64,000 nt of DNA from NCBI GenBank assembly GCA_015863215.1, contig JACBXN010000001.1:62001-126000 (forward strand), in the 5' to 3' direction. Below the pieces are notes generated by a model that ran no database searches, was not told the DNA's origin, and saw nothing but the letters and a program-made list of their open reading frames with translations. The position numbers and the translations under genes were made by a program. Below, in pieces: positions 27,615 through 35,991 of the stretch. The DNA is from Aerococcaceae bacterium DSM 111176. GTDB taxonomy: Bacteria; Bacillota; Bacilli; Lactobacillales; Aerococcaceae. Position 1 is the stretch's first letter, and each line of letters begins with the position of its first letter.

Positions 27615-28565
27615 TTATTGAATTGATTCTGGGTCGATTCCGATTGCTTCAGCAAAGTCTTCGTTCACTACAATTTCAAAGTCTTTCCCTAATTCAATTT
27701 CCATTTCTGCTGGTGTTAAGCCTTCGTCTAACATACGAATAACCATATCCGCTGTTTGTGTTCCGTAGTCGTGGTATGAATTTGAAATCGTCGCTAGACC
27801 ATTTTGCATCACTACCGCATCAGATGAACCGATTGTTGGAACGTTGTTTTCTTTGGCGATATCACCTACTAATGTGATGGCAGAGTCAATCGTATTGTCT
27901 GTTACCATGAACATTGCATCTACTTCAGTAATAATTGAATTTAATGCTTGAGAAATATCGTTTGTTGAAACGACTGTTGCTTCAACTGTGTTTAGTCCAC
28001 GAGCTTCTAAAAGTTCTTTCGCTTGATCGGCTTGAATTTGTGAATTCACTTCAGAAGAGTTGTAGATTAAACCAATATTCTCAGCGTCTGGGAAATTATT
28101 TACTAATAAATCAACTTGTTCCTCTAAAGGTTGCATATCGCTTGTCCCTGTTACATTACGACCTGGTTCTTCTAATGAGTCTGCTAAACCAGCTTCAACT
28201 GGATCTGTTACCGCTGCAATGAAGATTGGCTTTTCTTGCTCTAAACTTGCTAATGAGATAGCTGCTGGTGTGGCAATGGCGTATAAAATATCATTGTCAC
28301 GGGCAATTTTTTCACTAATTGATTGTAAAGTAGTTTGATTTCCTGATGCATTTTGAACATCAAATTCAATGCGGTCAGCGTAGTCTGATTCCTCTAAACG
28401 CTCAATAAAACCTTCACGTGCCGCATCTAGGGCTTCGTGTTCAACATATTGTAAAATTCCGATTTTAATTGTTTCTTCTTGAGCACTTGCTGTTAATTGA
28501 ATTCCTGCAAAACTTGATAGTAAAACGGTTAGTACCGCTACTGCTTTAATAAAATTCTTCATCAT
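27615..28565 (-). CDS. ABC substrate-binding protein, TrpX/PF04392 family (copy 2; no lipobox)
   Basis: A 316-residue paralogue of copy 1, nearly collinear throughout (IKIGILQYVEHEALDAAREGF). The signal peptide shows SFAG-I in lipobox position and ends TASAQEE. The protein contains no cysteine, so it cannot be a diacylglyceryl lipoprotein. How it stays near the permease is unclear. The ribosome site GAGGG lies 6 bases from the first of two ATGs. Confidence 0.88.
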   Translation of the reverse strand: MMKNFIKAVAVLTVLLSSFAGIQLTASAQEETIKIGILQYVEHEALDAAREGFIERLEESDYADRIEFDVQNASGNQTTLQSISEKIARDNDILYAIATPAAISLASLEQEKPIFIAAVTDPVEAGLADSLEEPGRNVTGTSDMQPLEEQVDLLVNNFPDAENIGLIYNSSEVNSQIQADQAKELLEARGLNTVEATVVSTNDISQALNSIITEVDAMFMVTDNTIDSAITLVGDIAKENNVPTIGSSDAVVMQNGLATISNSYHDYGTQTADMVIRMLDEGLTPAEMEIELGKDFEIVVNEDFAEAIGIDPESIQ

Positions 28566-28582
28566 TTTTATCCCTCTTTCGG

Positions 28583-29569
28583 TTATTCTGCTGAAGGAAG
28601 CTCGATATTTGATGGATCAATTCCTAGCTTTTCAGCATTATCTTCATTAATTACTAATTCTAAATCATTTGGTCGCTCAATTGGCATTTCAGCGACATTT
28701 AAATCTTCTTCTACTAAGCGAACCAGCATTTCTGCCGTTTGCTCTCCTAATTTATAATAATCTAATCCATAAGTGATTAAACCATTTTCTAGCACCATAT
28801 CTTTTGAACCACCGACGATTGGTAGCCCTGCTTCTGTTGCTAAGTCACCTACTAATGCCATTGCACTTGCAATCGTATTATCTGTTACGACGAAGACTAC
28901 CTCAACTTCATTAACTAAAGTTCCCATTACTTGTGAAATGTCATTCGTTGATGTAATTGTTGCCTCAGTTACTTCATATCCTGTGTCTTCTAAAATTGTT
29001 CGCGCTGATGCTGCTTCACTTACCGCATTCGCTTCACCTGAATTATATAATATACCAACAGTTGTAGCGTCTGGTGCAACACTCTCGATTAAGTCTACCT
29101 GTTCTTGTAGTGGCCCTGCATCCATTGTTCCGGTAACATTTGTACCCGGTGCATCGACTGATTCTACTAATCCAGCTGATTCAGGGTCTGAAACTGATGA
29201 GATAAAGATTGGTTTATCACTCTCGACGTTTGCAATGGACTGTGCTGCTGGTGTTGCGATAGCGAAGATATAATCACTATCATTTGTTACACTCTCGCTC
29301 ATTGTTTGGAGGTTTGCTGTATCTCCGGATGCGTTAAGGAAGTTGATGTTTAAGTTTTCACCTTCAACATACCCTGCCTCATTTAAGCCATTTAGAAATC
29401 CTTGGTAGTTTTGATCTAAAGAGTCATGCTCGACATATTGTAAGACACCTACATTGATTGCGTCTTGTGCTGATACGTGTGTACTAAATGCGCCTGCACC
29501 AACTAACGTTGCTGCTGTGAATGTTGCTGTAATCCCTTTTACTACTAAATTCTTCCAATATCGATACAT
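28583..29569 (-). CDS. ABC substrate-binding protein, TrpX/PF04392 family (copy 3, diverged; no lipobox)
   Basis: A 328-residue receptor, the most divergent of the three and the first gene after the attenuator. It keeps family segments (INVGVLQYVEHDSLDQNYQGF, FISSVSDPESAGL). The signal peptide contains TLVG-A where a lipobox would have LVGC, then an apparent HVSAQ cleavage site. AGGAGG lies 7 bases from the ATG. Three receptors for one permease suggest a wider substrate range or graded affinity. Confidence 0.88.
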   Translation of the reverse strand: MYRYWKNLVVKGITATFTAATLVGAGAFSTHVSAQDAINVGVLQYVEHDSLDQNYQGFLNGLNEAGYVEGENLNINFLNASGDTANLQTMSESVTNDSDYIFAIATPAAQSIANVESDKPIFISSVSDPESAGLVESVDAPGTNVTGTMDAGPLQEQVDLIESVAPDATTVGILYNSGEANAVSEAASARTILEDTGYEVTEATITSTNDISQVMGTLVNEVEVVFVVTDNTIASAMALVGDLATEAGLPIVGGSKDMVLENGLITYGLDYYKLGEQTAEMLVRLVEEDLNVAEMPIERPNDLELVINEDNAEKLGIDPSNIELPSAE

Positions 29570-29594
29570 TACAATTCCTCCTAAAAAATTTTTA

Positions 29595-29638
29595 ACGAAA
29601 AAATCCCTACTAGCGATTCAATCATCTAGTAGGGATTT
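29595..29638 (-). terminator. Attenuator terminator in front of the receptor genes
   Basis: A perfect 13-bp stem (29601-29613 with 29626-29638), 12-base loop, followed by TTTTTT on the minus strand. It is upstream of the first structural gene, so it must be conditionally bypassed. Its first arm, minus strand, contains ACTAGAT, complementary to ATCTAGT in the preceding hairpin. Confidence 0.88.
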
Positions 29639-29681
29639 TAAACTTGGTCTAATTCTATACAGAAAGAGTAAGTTTGTTATT

Positions 29682-29801
29682 GCCACACTAGATATCTTTT
29701 ATCGACTATCTATGTGGGCATCTTAATTAACAGCTCCTCATAGATACAAAACGTAATCGTTTGTATCTACCTTAGATACAAACATTATCTATAAAAGCTG
29801 T
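29682..29801 (-). promoter_or_regulatory. Alternating hairpins of the aromatic-leader attenuator
   Basis: Segments on the minus strand: (1) leader codons ACAGCT/ATAGATA (29785-29801); (2) TATCTATG and AGCTGT (29730-29746); (3) CATAGATA (29707-29714); (4) TATCTAGTGTGGC (29682-29694); (5) terminator arm. 1 pairs with 2 around an independent 11-bp hairpin (29759-29783), 3 pairs with 4, 2 can instead pair perfectly with 3 (8 bp), and 4 can pair with 5 (7 bp). This gives mutually exclusive on and off folds. Confidence 0.72.
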
Positions 29802-29838
29802 AAAAGTAAGCATTTAATTTTAACAAACTTGTTGCCAT
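29785..29838 (-). CDS. Leader peptide with Tyr/Phe-rich control codons
   Basis: A 17-residue open frame, MATSLLKLNAYFYSFYR, begins at ATG 29838 with AAAGGAG 9 bases upstream and ends TAA at 29785. Three Tyr and two Phe codons fall within six positions immediately before the pairing segments of the attenuator. It is located about 30 bases after the predicted transcription start. By analogy with his, phe and trp leaders, stalling at these codons would report low charged aromatic tRNA. No Trp codon is present. Confidence 0.75.
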   Translation of the reverse strand: MATSLLKLNAYFYSFYR

Positions 29839-29875
29839 AGGGCGTTTCTCCTTTGTCCTCTTTTTCGTTACATCA

Positions 29876-29904
29876 AATATAAGGCTTTTTGATTAAAGTG
29901 TCAA
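29876..29904 (-). promoter_or_regulatory. Promoter of the attenuated ABC importer operon
   Basis: TTGACA (29899-29904) and TATATT (29876-29881) on the minus strand are exactly 17 bases apart, placing the transcript start near 29869, just before the leader peptide. Confidence 0.82.
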
Positions 29905-29912
29905 GCTTTATT

Positions 29913-29939
29913 TCAAATTAAATGAGTTATCTCTCATTT
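29913..29939 (-). terminator. Weak hairpin after the HerA-like gene
   Basis: AAATGAG (29920-29926) pairs with CTCATTT (29933-29939) next to the stop codon, with AATTTG following on the minus strand. It partly precedes the promoter of the next operon. Confidence 0.45.
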
Positions 29940-29941
29940 AT

Positions 29942-31483
29942 CTATTTTTTAAACATGCCTAAGATCGAACGACTGACGATTCGTCCCACTTCACGGCCAA
30001 CTTGACTCATGACATTTTTCGTAAAGCGGTCCATTGATGTGTCACGATTTGAGCTTCGTGCTTTTGGTTTATTTTCTTTCACTTTTTTGGCTAATTGTTC
30101 TTCGAGTTCTTTGATACGATCATCTGATGTAGTGCCTGCTGATGGCTTAGCCTCAACAGTTGCATCTTCAGGGTCAGTTTCCTGGATTAACTCTTTTTCT
30201 GTTTCCTCAATCAAGTTGTTTAGTTGTTCATGGGCACTATCACGGTTAACCGTTTCGCTATATTTATCTAGTAATGATGAATGGTTGACTGCTTGTAACC
30301 TTACTTGAGAATCGATGACACCAATTTTAGACATTGGCGGATAAATGGTTACTTTTTCAGCGATTGTTGGCGTTCCATCTTGGTCTAACAGTGAAACAAC
30401 CGCTTCTCCTGTTGCTAATTGTTGAATTGTTTCTGCTAAATCAACGTCACTATCTGCTTCTTGTCTAAAAGTATCCGCCACTGCATTCACGACTTTCAAT
30501 TCCTTCGGTGTATAGGCGCGTAAACCATGTTGGATACGGTTTGCTAGTTGGCTTGATACTTTATCTGGAATATCCATCGGATTTTGCGTGACGAAAAATA
30601 CAGAAACACCTTTAGATCTGATTAAGCGAACAACTAATTCAATTTTTTCGACTAAAACAGTCGGTGTATTATTAAATAATACGTGTGCCTCGTCGAAGAA
30701 GAAGACTAATTTCGGTTTATCTAAGTCGCCCACTTCAGGTAGTTCTTCATATAATTCAGATAAAATTGCGAGTAAGACGGTCGCATATAAAAATGGTGTT
30801 TGATAAAGAGAAGTAGCGTCCAGTATATTGATAATGCCTAATCCGTCATCATTCGTTTTAATGAAATCATTTACTTCTAAACTTGGTTCGGCAAAAAAGA
30901 CTGATCCACCTTGGTCTTCGAGGACTTTGATTGATCTTAAAATTACGCCGATCGAAGCTTTAGAAATAGTCCCATAGAGATCCTTTAAATCTTTAGCTTG
31001 TTCTCCGACATAATTTACCATAGCGCGTAAATCCATTAAGTCAATAAGTAGTAAACCTTCGTCATCTGCTACGCTAAAAACGACATTCAAAATACTAGTT
31101 TGCGTGTCATTCAAACCAAGTAGACGCGCTAATAATATAGGTCCCATTTCAGAAACTGTCACACGAACCGGAATACCATTTTCCCCTAAAGCATCCCAAA
31201 GTTCAATCGGAAAAGTACCCGTTTCATAGCTGTCATACTGTGTGTCCTTAACACGTTCGGCAACTGCTTGGCTGTCTCCCGGCTCCGCTAAACTCGCTAA
31301 ATCTCCCTTAATATCTGAAAGAAATACTGGAATCCCCGCTAAACTTAGTTGTTCAGCGATAACTTTTAAAGTAATTGTTTTACCTGTACCTGTTGCACCG
31401 GCAATGATCCCATGTCGATTTAATTTATCCAGAGATAAACCAACTGGCGCATTCCCATGTCCAAAATACACTTCTTGACTCAT
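29942..31483 (-). CDS. HerA-like ATPase (DUF853 family)
   Basis: A 513-residue P-loop ATPase of the HerA/FtsK superfamily. Walker A is GATGTGKT near residue 28 and Walker B is FFFDEAHVLF near 265; a TQNP sensor segment follows near 300. The C-terminal 110 residues are charged (Glu/Lys-rich coiled region) and end with a short basic tail. The start is the ATG at 31483, 6 bases from GAGGAGG. Related proteins are annotated as DNA translocases, but the cellular role is unknown. No NurA-type nuclease is nearby. Single-gene unit. Confidence 0.82.
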   Translation of the reverse strand: MSQEVYFGHGNAPVGLSLDKLNRHGIIAGATGTGKTITLKVIAEQLSLAGIPVFLSDIKGDLASLAEPGDSQAVAERVKDTQYDSYETGTFPIELWDALGENGIPVRVTVSEMGPILLARLLGLNDTQTSILNVVFSVADDEGLLLIDLMDLRAMVNYVGEQAKDLKDLYGTISKASIGVILRSIKVLEDQGGSVFFAEPSLEVNDFIKTNDDGLGIINILDATSLYQTPFLYATVLLAILSELYEELPEVGDLDKPKLVFFFDEAHVLFNNTPTVLVEKIELVVRLIRSKGVSVFFVTQNPMDIPDKVSSQLANRIQHGLRAYTPKELKVVNAVADTFRQEADSDVDLAETIQQLATGEAVVSLLDQDGTPTIAEKVTIYPPMSKIGVIDSQVRLQAVNHSSLLDKYSETVNRDSAHEQLNNLIEETEKELIQETDPEDATVEAKPSAGTTSDDRIKELEEQLAKKVKENKPKARSSNRDTSMDRFTKNVMSQVGREVGRIVSRSILGMFKK

Positions 31484-31609
31484 AATTAGCCTCCTCAAAT
31501 ACAATTTGCTGTCCTTGTTAAAACTATTATAACTGAAGAGCGGGGAATGTTATAGTTGGATACCTTGATATTTTGAGAAAAGGAGGGGTATGAGGGGTTG
31601 CGACTTGCG

Positions 31610-32040
31610 ATGGGGCAACTCTGTCCATCAGCATCTCCTCAACTTCACTCGATACAACAACTTGGTACATCAACACAAACTCAAACCAATCTATGAACCA
31701 ACTTGGTACATCAGCACAAACTCAATCCAATCGATGAACCAACTTGGTACATCAGCACCTACTCAAACCAATCGATGAACCAACTTGGTACATCAACACT
31801 AACTCAAACCAATCTATGAACCAAATTGGTACATCAACAAAAACTCAAACCAATCTATGAACCAACTTGGTACATCAACAAAAACTCAAGCCAATCGATG
31901 AACCAACTTGGTGCATCACCATCTACTCAATCTCATCGATGGGACAATTCTGGCCATCAACATCTGCTCAATCTCATCGATGGGACAACTCCGTCCTCAG
32001 CACCTACTCAATCTTATCGATGGGACAACTCTGTCCATAA
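31610..32040. repeat. Tandem dyad array D: eleven units at 41-bp pitch
   Basis: Units start at 31610, 31652, 31693, 31734, 31775, 31816, 31857, 31898, 31939, 31980 and 32020: eight steps of 41, one of 42 and one of 40. The inner units carry GATG-a-ACCAA-c-TTGGT-a-CATC, a dyad with one unpaired base per arm, and a 20-base spacer. The outer right-hand units change to GGGACA and TGTCC arms. It fills most of 31484-32170. Frames across it are artefacts of the period not being a multiple of three. Confidence 0.9.
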
Positions 32041-32117
32041 CCTTATAGCCACCAACATCAAATACAGTCTTAACAGGACTAAAAGTCAGAAACTATATTA
32101 TTATCTTCTCCAAAAAA

Positions 32118-32163
32118 CACAAAAATCCGGATAACTATGACTGCTGTCATAATCATCCGGATT
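32118..32163 (-). terminator. Terminator of the SanA-like gene
   Basis: AATCCGGAT (32124-32132) pairs with ATCCGGATT (32155-32163), with an inner TATGAC/GTCATA helix. TTTTTGTGTTTTTT follows on the minus strand. Confidence 0.85.
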
Positions 32164-32170
32164 ACATTAA

Positions 32171-32881
32171 TTAATTATTTACATCCAACGCATCTTTATC
32201 GTCGGTTAGATCCCCTGACTCTGATAAATCAATGGGGTAATTTGTTTCAGCTTGGCCTGCATCATAGCCAACTGTAACTGCAAAATCTTTAACACGTGCG
32301 AGTACTTCTCGCGCTTCTCGTGAAAATCTGGTGGATTCTGATTCTGGAGCGGCTAATCCTAATGCGTCTACGTCTAAGTAATCTGCGAGTAATAGACCTC
32401 TTGATAAGTGATACCCTTGGGTAACAACAATTAAATCATCTAAACCAAAAACGTTTTTCGCTCGGTATAAACTGTCATAAGTTGAGTAACCGGCATGGTC
32501 TAAATAAATTTGCTCGCTAGGGATACCCTTTTCGACCAGGTAATCTTTCATTACTTGAACTTCATTATAATTATCTTCGCGGTGGTCACCGCTCATAATA
32601 AATTTGCGTTCTGGTTGAGATTCATAAAGCGAGTAAGCTTCATCTAAGCGTAATTGTAAAATCGTACTCGGTGATTCGTTATTTATTACACCCGCGCCTA
32701 AGACCATTGCTGGAACTTCGGCACTAGGATCTATTTGGGCTATTTCTTCATAAGAAGAAAAGCGCGGGACCGCCTGTGCTATGACGTATACATTGATTAA
32801 ACCTAAGACGATGACAACCGCCATGACTAATGTTAGGCCAGTTTTAAATATAAATTTGATGATTCGCCATAATATTCTCAT
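32171..32881 (-). CDS. SanA/YdcF-like membrane protein (DUF218)
   Basis: A 236-residue protein with one N-terminal membrane helix (about 12-34) and an extracytoplasmic DUF218 domain. Landmarks are VLGAGV near 58, SGDHREDNYNEVQVMKDYL near 100 and TQGYHLSRGLLLADYL near 150. SanA-type proteins affect envelope permeability in E. coli; the biochemical activity is unknown. The ATG at 32881 lies 5 bases from AAAGGAGGG; the longer upstream frame is not supported. It follows the sugar transferase gene, consistent with an envelope role. Confidence 0.82.
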   Translation of the reverse strand: MRILWRIIKFIFKTGLTLVMAVVIVLGLINVYVIAQAVPRFSSYEEIAQIDPSAEVPAMVLGAGVINNESPSTILQLRLDEAYSLYESQPERKFIMSGDHREDNYNEVQVMKDYLVEKGIPSEQIYLDHAGYSTYDSLYRAKNVFGLDDLIVVTQGYHLSRGLLLADYLDVDALGLAAPESESTRFSREAREVLARVKDFAVTVGYDAGQAETNYPIDLSESGDLTDDKDALDVNN

Positions 32882-33018
32882 GCAATCCCTCCTTTTGACA
32901 ATTTGATAATTTGGCAATACGCATATTATATCAATTCTATTATATAAGCACAATGAAAATACAGCCAAAGAAAAAGTTGCTACTATTTGCAATGTAGACA
33001 AATAATAACAACTTAATA

Positions 33019-34410
33019 TTAATGATAAATTTGTAAATCTTCTTCGTAATTACTCCAGTCATCACCGCGTTCAACTTCTTCGTCTAAACCGCGTGCTGAT
33101 ACTTTATCAAAGAGAATTTTAACTGTTTGGAAGAGTAATTTGAAATCAAATGCTAAAGAATATTGCTTAATATAAAGTAAATCGAAATTTAATTTATTAT
33201 TAAAGTTCGTCGTATACTTACCATAAACTTGAGCATACCCTGTTATTCCTGCTCGAACATGGTGACGCAGGCGGTAATATGGGTTTTCTGCTTGGAATTG
33301 CTCTACAAAGAATGGGCGTTCAGGTCTTGGCCCAACTAACGACATATCTCCCATTAACACATTTAATAATTGTGGTAATTCGTCAATTCGCGTACTACGG
33401 ATAAATTTACCAACTCGAGTGACACGAGAATCATTTGACGCTGCCAACACAGGTCCAGATTCCGCTTCAGCGGTTTGTGACATCGATCTGAATTTCAATA
33501 TATTAAATGGCTTATTACCATAAGTGACGCGCTCTTGTTTGTAAAGTGCAGGACCAGGTGAATCTAAACGAATCGCAATAACTGTTACAAGCATAATTGG
33601 CGCAGTTAGAATGACTAAGAATAATGACACGATTACATCAATTAGACGTTTTACAAATGCTTGTTCATCTGGAATACCAAAGCTTGAAAGTTCGATAATA
33701 CTCTCATCTTCAAAGTTCATAATGTTAGGGTTAACCATCATCAGATTTTCGAAATTGGTACTTAAGAATAGCTTTTTATTGTGACTCATTAAATATTCGT
33801 AAATTCGTAAACGCTCCGGTTCTTCAATACGACCGGTTAAGTATACAATATCCACTTCATCACTATGTGTTTTGATATTATAGTAATAATTCGATAACAC
33901 GACATGAGTCACTTCATGACGGCGGTTCTTCATTGATGTGAAGTTACGGACAGCTTCTAAAGCGGCTTCGTCTTGCCCGACAACCATGACTCTTTTCGAT
34001 CCTCTGGTCGTTTGATAGACCCAAAACACCAGTATGTTAAATACAAACAGTATAATGAGGCCAACAAAAAAGTTAATTAAAATCACTGACCGCGGGAAAC
34101 TTAACCAGCTCCCAGCATAAGTTAAGGCCATCATATACGCGCTCAATACAATTTGTCCTAAAACTGTATTGTAGAGTATATCTGTTAGGTTTTTATTGTA
34201 GAAAATATAAGTTCCAAATAGCATGTGAATGACTATATAACCTAATGTTATCCAAATAAAACTTTCTTCGAACGCATAAAAGTTACGTGATGGAATTGAT
34301 CCACCAAATTTTAGTAAAAATGATATATAAATACTTATGAGTGAGACGATGGAACCGAGTACTACTGCTCCAAAACGAAGCACATTATTCCATCCAGTTC
34401 GTTTATTCAC
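33019..34410 (-). CDS. Initiating sugar transferase (undecaprenyl-phosphate glycosyl-1-phosphate transferase)
   Basis: A 463-residue polyprenyl-phosphate transferase that starts exopolysaccharide or capsule repeat units by moving sugar-1-phosphate from a UDP-sugar to undecaprenyl phosphate. It has four N-terminal helices, a CoA-binding-like central domain (about 140-235), a fifth hydrophobic segment near 265 and the catalytic domain with KFRSM, STRIDELPQLLNVLMGDMS and GPRPERP. No other polysaccharide genes are close, which is unusual for this family. Confidence 0.9.
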   Translation of the reverse strand: MNKRTGWNNVLRFGAVVLGSIVSLISIYISFLLKFGGSIPSRNFYAFEESFIWITLGYIVIHMLFGTYIFYNKNLTDILYNTVLGQIVLSAYMMALTYAGSWLSFPRSVILINFFVGLIILFVFNILVFWVYQTTRGSKRVMVVGQDEAALEAVRNFTSMKNRRHEVTHVVLSNYYYNIKTHSDEVDIVYLTGRIEEPERLRIYEYLMSHNKKLFLSTNFENLMMVNPNIMNFEDESIIELSSFGIPDEQAFVKRLIDVIVSLFLVILTAPIMLVTVIAIRLDSPGPALYKQERVTYGNKPFNILKFRSMSQTAEAESGPVLAASNDSRVTRVGKFIRSTRIDELPQLLNVLMGDMSLVGPRPERPFFVEQFQAENPYYRLRHHVRAGITGYAQVYGKYTTNFNNKLNFDLLYIKQYSLAFDFKLLFQTVKILFDKVSARGLDEEVERGDDWSNYEEDLQIYH

Positions 34411-34461
34411 TGTTCAACTTCCTTTCTCAAATACTTCAATCATATAATTAAAGCACTTTTA

Positions 34462-34546
34462 TAGCCTCACAGCAAGCGCCATGAGGCTAGTTTTTAAATT
34501 CGTTGATTATCAGTCTAACATTATTACATTCTGTCATTATTGTCAA
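34462..34546 (-). promoter_or_regulatory. Promoter and leader hairpin of the sugar transferase gene
   Basis: TTGACA (34541-34546) and TAATGT (34518-34523) on the minus strand are 17 bases apart. The leader contains an 8-bp hairpin, TAGCCTCA with TGAGGCTA (34462-34489), without a T-run, 50-75 bases before the start codon. Confidence 0.65.
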
Positions 34547-34566
34547 ATGTTCTTTGCGTAATTGTA

Positions 34567-34596
34567 ACAAAAAACCATCCATTTTGCTGGATGGTT
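34567..34596 (-). terminator. Terminator of the T-box amino-acid importer operon
   Basis: AACCATCCA (34573-34581) pairs with TGGATGGTT (34588-34596), followed by TTTTTTGTTA on the minus strand, 8 bases past the dipeptidase stop. Confidence 0.85.
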
Positions 34597-34604
34597 CAAT
34601 TTTG

Positions 34605-35990
34605 CTATTTCAAAGTTTCTAAATTACCTAATTCTACGGATATTTCTGTATAAAATTGTAGTAGATCTTGTAAGTTATCTAACTCAATATATTCATCCGC
34701 TTGATGAGCGAGCATCGGTTGTCCTTGGAAATCCATGCCGAAGGCTACACAATTAGGCACAACCTTTGCATAAGTCACCCCACCCTTTAATTCAGGTTCT
34801 TGTGGATGTTCTGGGTAACGATTTTTAAATTGTGTCATCAGCGTTTTACTACCCGGTCCATCTAAATTATATAAGATAGCTGGTGTATCAAAGGGGCGAG
34901 TAATTTCAAAGTGACTATCCAATTTCTCTTTGATATTTTCAGTAATCGCATCACTCGTTGTTACTTGTGGGAAGCGACTATCTAATTCCATTACGATTTG
35001 CTGACCTTCCATATTAATGGTTCCTAAATTGATCGTTAATGGGCCCATTTCAGGGCTTGAACAAGCTATGTCTAAACCTGATCCATCACTTGCACCAAAT
35101 AAATCAACTAAATGCCCTGCAAAAGTATCTTCATAAAGATCTCGAACTAATGTTAATGCTTGAATAATCGCATTAACTCCTAAATCAGGTCTAGAAGCAT
35201 GTGCTGATTTACCTTTAACCGTAATTTGAATGCCATCATTCATCGGTGCCATTTCAATATTCCATCCGGTTTGACGGCGGTATTGTTGAATCTTACTATA
35301 GTCAATCATTGGAACGGTCACTTTACAGATTGAAGGAACATTATTTGCCCCTTCACCACCTTTGATATTAATAATCGCAGATTCTGAAGGTTTCTCTCCA
35401 GTCATATACCAAGTGGTTGCACCCTTTTCACCGATTCCTAAAGGGAATACTGCGTCTGGGGTCATCGCAAAGTCAGGTGCTCCCTCGACCTCTAGATAAT
35501 GTTGTAAATCTTGCATATTCGTTTCTTCATCAGTTCCATAGACTAAGCATAAGCGATTTTTCATTGGAATTTGATAGTCTTTAATAATTCGAAGGACAAA
35601 GTAAGTTATTACTGCTGCCCTCTTCATATCATTAGTACCACGTCCATACATACGCCTGTCTTCAATGACTGCATCGAAGGCTGGATACGTCCAATTCATT
35701 CCTTCGCCAACGACATCAATATGGGAAATATAGTCAATACGTTCGGCTGTTTTGTCCGCATTCATTTGTTCGATTAAAATAGCGTGACCATTATAATGAG
35801 TTATATCAAACCCATCTTGATTCGCCCAATCGGTAATCAGCGCTAAAGCATTAGCCATCTGCTCGCCATAAGGCGCTTCTTGAGTAACTGTACTGCTGTC
35901 ATAAACAGATGGGACACGAACTAAGTCACCTAATTTAGCGACTAATTCGTCCATATATTGTTGATAATCAATTTGTTTTAAATCAATCAC
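34605..35990 (-). CDS. M20 family metallodipeptidase (PepV/Sapep type)
   Basis: A 461-residue cytosolic dipeptidase. The start is taken as GTG 35990, directly after the glnQ-like stop and 7 bases from AGGTGA; a longer frame overlaps glnQ. Metal-site motifs: SHIDVV near residue 85, GRGTNDMK near 120 (a family Asp-Asp-Lys site with Met in second position) and GTDEETNM near 150 with the catalytic Glu pair. A lid domain follows (about 190-350). Clustered with an amino-acid importer, suggesting a role in peptide or amino-acid nutrition. Confidence 0.85.
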   Translation of the reverse strand: MIDLKQIDYQQYMDELVAKLGDLVRVPSVYDSSTVTQEAPYGEQMANALALITDWANQDGFDITHYNGHAILIEQMNADKTAERIDYISHIDVVGEGMNWTYPAFDAVIEDRRMYGRGTNDMKRAAVITYFVLRIIKDYQIPMKNRLCLVYGTDEETNMQDLQHYLEVEGAPDFAMTPDAVFPLGIGEKGATTWYMTGEKPSESAIINIKGGEGANNVPSICKVTVPMIDYSKIQQYRRQTGWNIEMAPMNDGIQITVKGKSAHASRPDLGVNAIIQALTLVRDLYEDTFAGHLVDLFGASDGSGLDIACSSPEMGPLTINLGTINMEGQQIVMELDSRFPQVTTSDAITENIKEKLDSHFEITRPFDTPAILYNLDGPGSKTLMTQFKNRYPEHPQEPELKGGVTYAKVVPNCVAFGMDFQGQPMLAHQADEYIELDNLQDLLQFYTEISVELGNLETLK

Positions 35991-35991
35991 A

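Noticed and set aside
29595-29838. T-box as the element before the receptor genes
   Set aside because: No GGTGG-n-ACC core or Stem I landmarks, in contrast to the clear T-boxes before metY and the GlnP-type importer.
31590-32134. Plus-strand frames of 62 and 102 codons with repeated NQLGTSAPT-like units
   Set aside because: They are translations of the 41-bp DNA repeat, whose period is not a multiple of three; no ribosome site and no conserved frame.
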